A DNA stretch of 5,118 nt from Comamonadaceae bacterium (GTDB lineage: Bacteria; Pseudomonadota; Gammaproteobacteria; Burkholderiales; Burkholderiaceae_C): NCBI GenBank assembly GCA_947469815.1, contig CANIRI010000192.1:1-5118 (forward strand), written 5' to 3'. The position numbers and the translations under genes are program-made. Position 1 is the first letter of the stretch; every line of letters starts with the position of its first letter. This document shows, piece by piece, positions 1 to 5,118 of the stretch. Under the pieces are notes generated by a model that was not told where the DNA came from, searched no databases, and worked only from the letters and a program-made list of their open reading frames with translations.

Positions 1-733
1 TGGGCATGGGCTCCAAAACGTCCAGACTGCGCAGGGCAAATCCGGTATTTAGTGCCACCTCTTCCAGCGTCGTATCCGTGTAGACGCTGCGCAAACGGGC
101 ATGGCCCTCAGCGTCGTAGTCAAACAGCCCCAAGTCGGTGACCAGGCAATCGGGGCCACCGCCGTGGTGACCAAGTTGTGCACGGCTGCTGCCGTCCACA
201 CCGCGGTGCCCCAGCGAGGTCACAAAATCGCATTGCTGCACCAACCGCAACATCCGCCGCCCATCTTTGCCGACCGCGCCCCGATGCGCCGTGGTCCACA
301 AAGTGAAGTTGCCCACGTCGCAGGACAGGTTACAGCCCCCTCCTCCGCCCGGCAGCTTTAGACGCAAGGTGTCGCTACCCAAACGGGTGACGTTGGCATT
401 GCCATACGCGTCAATTTGCAAACCTGACAAAAACATGCGCTGCATACGGCCAGAGGCAGCCAGGTCAAAAAGTTCTTCTATGTCCAGGGAGCATTCAGCG
501 TAGCGATCGAGCGCCCAATCGTTGGAGGTGGGTGTCAGAAAGGGTGGCTGCGGGTTGATGCCGTACGTGGCACCGGCCACCAAAATCAAGTCAGGAGCGT
601 GGGTTCGCTTTGCCAGATGCAAAGCCAGTTGCACCAGCGGCGAACCAAAGCCGTGAAACGCCAGATCGCCATCACGAATGGTACGCGCCAGGTTGAACAC
701 CATGGCTTCGCCCAGGCTGCAGGTATCGCTCAT
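1..733 (-). CDS. CoA-transferase-family protein, beta subunit (GctB/IpdB-like), C-terminus cut by window edge
   Basis: Manual translation from the ATG at 733 gives 244 codons without a stop, running off the left edge. The family is usually around 250-270 residues, so little is missing. Seen: an N-terminal segment DGDLAFHGFGSP (21-32), a THAPDLILVAGATYGINP segment (44-61), FLSGLQIDAYGNANVTRLG (101-119) and a glycine-rich LPGGGGGCN loop near 127-135. These match the beta subunits of glutaconate CoA-transferase-like enzymes, which pair with an alpha subunit to move CoA between acyl groups or, in IpdAB, to hydrolyse a ring-derived CoA thioester. Odd point: where CoA transferases carry the catalytic Glu (residue 54 in Acidaminococcus GctB, within an ESG-type motif), this protein reads AGAT, with no Glu at 51-60. 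The start overlaps the alpha-subunit stop as ATGA and has its own GAGGT ribosome site. Family assignment is firm; reaction and substrate are not. Inferred role: handling the beta-keto acid or its CoA ester made by the epoxide pathway. Confidence 0.85.
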   Translation of the reverse strand, partial: MSDTCSLGEAMVFNLARTIRDGDLAFHGFGSPLVQLALHLAKRTHAPDLILVAGATYGINPQPPFLTPTSNDWALDRYAECSLDIEELFDLAASGRMQRMFLSGLQIDAYGNANVTRLGSDTLRLKLPGGGGGCNLSCDVGNFTLWTTAHRGAVGKDGRRMLRLVQQCDFVTSLGHRGVDGSSRAQLGHHGGGPDCLVTDLGLFDYDAEGHARLRSVYTDTTLEEVALNTGFALRSLDVLEPMP

Positions 734-1680
734 GCGGGCACCTCACGGTACAAATCCATCCAAGCGGTGTTGCTCTCGGACCAGCTACCCAGGCGCTGTT
801 GCAAGTCACTGCCCCCAACTCGCTCAACGTAGGCCGCGTGGTCCGGACAGCCCAGTACATAGGTTTGCAGGTAGTCGCGCTCAAAGGCCTCGCGCCCGGC
901 GCTGGCAGCCGCGTAGTAGGCTGCGGTGTGGGGCCGGTCGTAGGCGTACATGGGGTAGCAGGCGGTAGGGTGCGCTCCCATGGGTACCTCACAAACACCC
1001 GCAACGTACAGATAGGGAACGTTGGCACCGCCTAGCGCCTGCAGCTCCTGGTTGCTGACCAGTTTTTCTACCGTTGCCAGTACTTTGACAGACGCGCGTG
1101 CGGCCAGGATATCGGTGACGGGCGGACCTTCAATGCGCAGATTGCCATGGGCGTCCCCGTATTGGGCGTGGATCAGCGCGACGTCCGGTTGCAAGGCAGG
1201 CACCAGCAGCAGTTCCTCGCCGGTGTACGGGCATGCCATGGTCTTGTATTCAGGGTGCATAGCCGAAAAACTGGTGCCGCGCACGGAGCGCATAGGCATG
1301 AAAGGCAATCCATACGCAGCGGCACGCAGTTGCTGAACCAGGGTGTAACAACAACCGTCCGCCATTTCCACTTGGCCCGACTCGCAGGCCCTGCGAAAGT
1401 TGGGCGCCATGCCGAAGTCCTGCTCAAAGCCGACATAGCTCTCTGAAGACTTGGAGACTGCACCCGCACCGCACAGCAGGTCAATGTCGATGCCATGCGC
1501 CGAGCCGACCACGTGCAAATTCTTGCGACCCGCACGTACCAAGGCCCGAACCAACGCCATGGGCTCGCGCGACGACAAACCACCCCCAACGGCTACGCAG
1601 TCGCCGTCCTGCACCAAGGCAGCCAGGTCATCCAGACCCAGGCGTTTGTCCTGCGCCGCATAGACCGGCTTGCTCTTCAT
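730..1680 (-). CDS. CoA-transferase-family protein, alpha subunit (GctA/IpdA-like)
   Basis: Complete, 316 residues, about the usual length for glutaconate CoA-transferase-like alpha subunits. Seen: [33 protein letters not shown] N-terminus (roughly 23-51), [13 protein letters not shown] (63-75) with [19 protein letters not shown] after it (84-102), a [16 protein letters not shown] segment (165-180), and the C-terminal [17 protein letters not shown] block (235-251) with [11 protein letters not shown] (265-275). All are typical of this alpha-subunit family. Where many relatives have an acidic EYSE-like stretch after the NFRRA block, this protein reads EMADGCC (105-111), including an adjacent Cys pair. 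The start codon overlaps the stop of the S-dehydrogenase gene (ATGA, 1677-1680) and its own stop overlaps the beta-subunit start (730-733), so the three are probably translationally coupled. No strong ribosome site precedes it. It should form a heteromer with the beta subunit; substrate is inferred only from context (a beta-keto acid such as acetoacetate). Confidence 0.9.
   Translation of the reverse strand: MKSKPVYAAQDKRLGLDDLAALVQDGDCVAVGGGLSSREPMALVRALVRAGRKNLHVVGSAHGIDIDLLCGAGAVSKSSESYVGFEQDFGMAPNFRRACESGQVEMADGCCYTLVQQLRAAAYGLPFMPMRSVRGTSFSAMHPEYKTMACPYTGEELLLVPALQPDVALIHAQYGDAHGNLRIEGPPVTDILAARASVKVLATVEKLVSNQELQALGGANVPYLYVAGVCEVPMGAHPTACYPMYAYDRPHTAAYYAAASAGREAFERDYLQTYVLGCPDHAAYVERVGGSDLQQRLGSWSESNTAWMDLYREVPA
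740..744 (-). promoter_or_regulatory. Ribosome binding site of the CoA-transferase beta subunit
   Basis: GAGGT on the minus strand, six bases before the ATG at 733 and inside the end of the alpha-subunit gene. It fixes the start of the partial beta subunit, which forms an ATGA overlap with the alpha stop. Confidence 0.7.
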
Positions 1681-2441
1681 ATGGTGGTCATCCCGCCGTC
1701 AACAGCCACGATGGAGCCAACAAAGAAGCTGGCAGCGTCGGACAGCAAATACACCACGGCGTTGGCAATTTCATCGGCCCGCCCGAAGCGACCGATGGGA
1801 TATTTGGCGAGTCGCTTGTTCATGGCTTCCTCGCTGGTATCGCTGCCCAGCAAGGACTTGCCCATGGCGGTCTCTGCAATCGTGCCGGGGCACACGCAGT
1901 TCACCCGGATACCGAGGGGCGCATATTGCGCTGCCATCTGACGCGAGAGATTGACCACCGCACCCTTGGCCGCGCAATAGGCCGCCATATTGGGAATACC
2001 CACCATACCCGCAACGGAGCCGACGTTGACAATGGCGCCGCGCTTGGACGCCAGCATGTGCGGCAACGCAGCACGGGAGACCAAAAACGTGCCAGTGACG
2101 TTGACCGCCCAGACCTTGTTCCAACTGTCCGGGGTACTCTCGTGCACGCTGCCAAAACCCGCAATACCCGCGTTGTTGAACAAACCGTCCACGCCACCCA
2201 TCGCCTCAATGGCTGCGGCGACCGCCTGGTTAACGCTGTCTTCCTGCGTCACATCAGCGGCGAAACCGAAGGCTTTGCCAGTGCCGTGTAGTTTGGCAGC
2301 GGATGCCTTGGCAGCCGCACCGTCCAAATCAAGAAGGGCCACGCTGGCACCCGCTTGCATGAGTTGACTCGCAGCGGCCAGCCCGATACCAGCGGCACCG
2401 CCAGTGATGATGATTTTTCTGCCGTTGAAATCGTGGGTCAT
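1677..2441 (-). CDS. xecE: 2-(S)-hydroxypropyl-CoM dehydrogenase (short-chain dehydrogenase)
   Basis: 254 residues, classical SDR. It oxidises the S-enantiomer of 2-hydroxyalkyl-CoM to 2-ketoalkyl-CoM with NAD+, in the cytoplasm. Seen: TGGAAGIG nucleotide motif (13-20), Asp38 at the end of beta-2 (favours NAD over NADP), NNAG (89-92), tetrad Asn114-Ser142-Tyr155-Lys159, and PG at 185-186. The motif [11 protein letters not shown] starting at Arg210 supplies Arg210, Lys213 and Tyr214; these match Arg211, Lys214 and Tyr215, reported to bind the CoM sulfonate in the Xanthobacter S-enzyme (one-residue offset). It lacks the Arg152/Arg196 pair of the R-enzyme (Asn151 and Met152 lie there instead). 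Long shared stretches with the Xanthobacter S-enzyme, from memory, include [10 protein letters not shown] and [10 protein letters not shown]. The start is supported by AGGAG six bases upstream. Downstream it overlaps the alpha CoA-transferase gene by four bases. Substrate chain length is not readable from sequence. Confidence 0.92.
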   Translation of the reverse strand: MTHDFNGRKIIITGGAAGIGLAAASQLMQAGASVALLDLDGAAAKASAAKLHGTGKAFGFAADVTQEDSVNQAVAAAIEAMGGVDGLFNNAGIAGFGSVHESTPDSWNKVWAVNVTGTFLVSRAALPHMLASKRGAIVNVGSVAGMVGIPNMAAYCAAKGAVVNLSRQMAAQYAPLGIRVNCVCPGTIAETAMGKSLLGSDTSEEAMNKRLAKYPIGRFGRADEIANAVVYLLSDAASFFVGSIVAVDGGMTTI

Positions 2442-2501
2442 AGGGTGCTCCTGAAGTGTGAGATGGAAAAAGAAAATGGGGTTAAGGCGGGACAGCAGTG
2501 G
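2442..2501 (-). other. 60-base spacer between the two dehydrogenase genes
   Basis: The only spacer within the run of four and a half pathway genes. On the minus strand it carries a pyrimidine-rich tract (about 2463-2481, CCCCATTTTCTTTTTCC-like) and then the ribosome site of the next gene. I see no hairpin, promoter boxes or terminator, so it probably lies within one transcript. Confidence 0.6.
2448..2452 (-). promoter_or_regulatory. Ribosome binding site of the S-dehydrogenase gene
   Basis: AGGAG on the minus strand, six bases before the ATG at 2441. It fixes the start and means this gene, unlike its upstream neighbour, can be initiated independently. Confidence 0.8.
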
Positions 2502-4831
<2,330 letters not shown>

Positions 4832-4834
4832 TCA

Positions 4835-4848
4835 GCGTCCGTAGACGC
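4835..4848 (-). other. UNCG-tetraloop hairpin in the leader of the 2-KPCC gene
   Basis: On the minus strand the RNA reads GCGUC-UACG-GACGC: five perfect pairs closed by C(UACG)G, an unusually stable tetraloop class. It ends 21 bases before the 2-KPCC ATG. No U-tract follows, so it is not an intrinsic terminator. It may affect transcript stability, processing or ribosome access; that is inference. Confidence 0.55.
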
Positions 4849-4861
4849 AGGGATTTCAGGA

Positions 4862-4882
4862 TTGCGGCTTCACAAGCCGCAA
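4862..4882 (-). other. Nine-base-pair inverted repeat over the stop codon of the zinc-ribbon gene
   Basis: Arms 4862-4870 (TTGCGGCTT) and 4874-4882 (AAGCCGCAA) pair perfectly around a three-base loop (CAC on plus, GTG on minus). On the minus strand it covers the last codons and the stop of the small gene. No T-run follows on either strand, so a rho-independent terminator is unlikely. An RNA-stabilising or attenuating hairpin between the first and second gene is possible. Confidence 0.6.
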
Positions 4883-5070
4883 CAAGGACATACGCTTTTC
4901 ATAGACCGGTTTTCCCACGGGTGCTCCTGCACCAGGGCACCCTGTTTTTCGGAAACCCGGGTGGAGCCGCACTTAGAGCATTCCCAGACTTCGGGAGGCT
5001 TGGTACCTTCGAGAACCATGCCGCGAAATTCGTGTCCGCATTCCGGACATACAAGAGTCAGTACAGGCAT
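4870..5070 (-). CDS. Small zinc-ribbon protein of unknown function
   Basis: 66 residues from the ATG at 5070. Seen: CPEC (Cys8, Cys11) and CSKC (Cys31, Cys34), a four-cysteine zinc-ribbon spacing with GTKPPEVW between, then a second cysteine cluster CPCC at the very C-terminus (Cys61, Cys63, Cys64). No signal peptide or membrane segment, so probably cytoplasmic. The start is chosen because GGAG lies six bases upstream of this ATG; a TTG at 5082 would overlap that site. The frame stays open upstream to the window edge, so a longer protein or C-terminal domain of an upstream gene cannot be excluded. It sits at the head of the epoxide pathway genes, 56 bases before 2-KPCC, so is likely co-transcribed. 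Such ribbons can bind metal, nucleic acid or a partner enzyme; I do not recognise a specific function. Confidence 0.75.
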   Translation of the reverse strand: MPVLTLVCPECGHEFRGMVLEGTKPPEVWECSKCGSTRVSEKQGALVQEHPWENRSMKSVCPCCGL

Positions 5071-5076
5071 ATCGAT

Positions 5077-5080
5077 CTCC
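5077..5080 (-). promoter_or_regulatory. Ribosome binding site of the zinc-ribbon gene
   Basis: GGAG on the minus strand, six bases (ATCGAT) before the ATG at 5070. It decides the start against the TTG at 5082, which lies just upstream of it. Confidence 0.7.
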
Positions 5081-5089
5081 AACGCGTTG
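5080..5089. repeat. Ten-base perfect palindrome upstream of the zinc-ribbon gene
   Basis: CAACGCGTTG reads the same on both strands and abuts the GGAG ribosome site. It could be a half-operator or chance; nothing else supports either. Confidence 0.35.
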
Positions 5090-5106
5090 ACGCGGGGGAC
5101 GCGGGA
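5089..5106. repeat. Two tandem nine-base GC-rich units
   Basis: GACGCGGGG (5089-5097) is followed at once by GACGCGGGA (5098-5106), identical in eight of nine bases. It lies just before the first gene seen, next to the palindrome. Two copies in GC-rich DNA is weak evidence of function. Confidence 0.35.
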
Positions 5107-5118
5107 GGTGTTTGCACA

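Noticed and set aside
4864..4880. Rho-independent terminator after the zinc-ribbon gene
   Set aside because: The stem is good, but no T-run follows it on either strand, and the next gene starts 56 bases on in the same direction.

Overview
All recognisable genes lie on the minus strand and read right to left as one tightly packed operon: small zinc-ribbon protein, 2-ketopropyl-CoM oxidoreductase/carboxylase, two short-chain dehydrogenases, then the two subunits of a CoA-transferase-family enzyme. The second subunit is cut by the left edge. The sequence is GC-rich, codon use looks uniform, and the proteins look proteobacterial. A betaproteobacterium (Burkholderiales type) is my best guess, but nothing here fixes the taxon.

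The core is the coenzyme M-dependent epoxide carboxylation pathway known from Xanthobacter autotrophicus Py2. In that pathway an alkene monooxygenase makes an epoxide and epoxyalkane:CoM transferase opens it with CoM. Two stereospecific dehydrogenases oxidise the R- and S-2-hydroxyalkyl-CoM to 2-ketoalkyl-CoM. 2-KPCC then cleaves the thioether reductively and carboxylates the product to a beta-keto acid (acetoacetate from propylene). The window holds the last three enzymes, and each shows its family's diagnostic residues: the Phe/His replacement of the usual His/Glu pair and the CPHNAC redox motif in 2-KPCC, the Arg152/Arg196 sulfonate site in the R-dehydrogenase, and the Arg/Lys-Tyr sulfonate site in the S-dehydrogenase. 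The CoM transferase is not here; it could lie beyond the right edge.

Layout: 1-733, CoA-transferase-family beta subunit (partial); 730-1680, its alpha subunit; 1677-2441, S-specific dehydrogenase; 2442-2501, short spacer; 2502-3254, R-specific dehydrogenase; 3251-4813, 2-KPCC; 4814-4869, spacer with a UNCG hairpin and most of a second hairpin; 4870-5070, zinc-ribbon protein; 5071-5118, leader. Three junctions are 4-base ATGA overlaps, which points to coupled translation.

The least expected parts are at the two ends. The CoA-transferase-like pair would naturally take the beta-keto acid product onward, but its beta subunit seems to lack the glutamate that class I CoA transferases use, so it may be a hydrolase or lyase of the IpdAB kind. 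The small cysteine-rich protein at the head of the operon has no function I can name. No RNA genes, mobile elements, CRISPR arrays or clear rho-independent terminators were seen.
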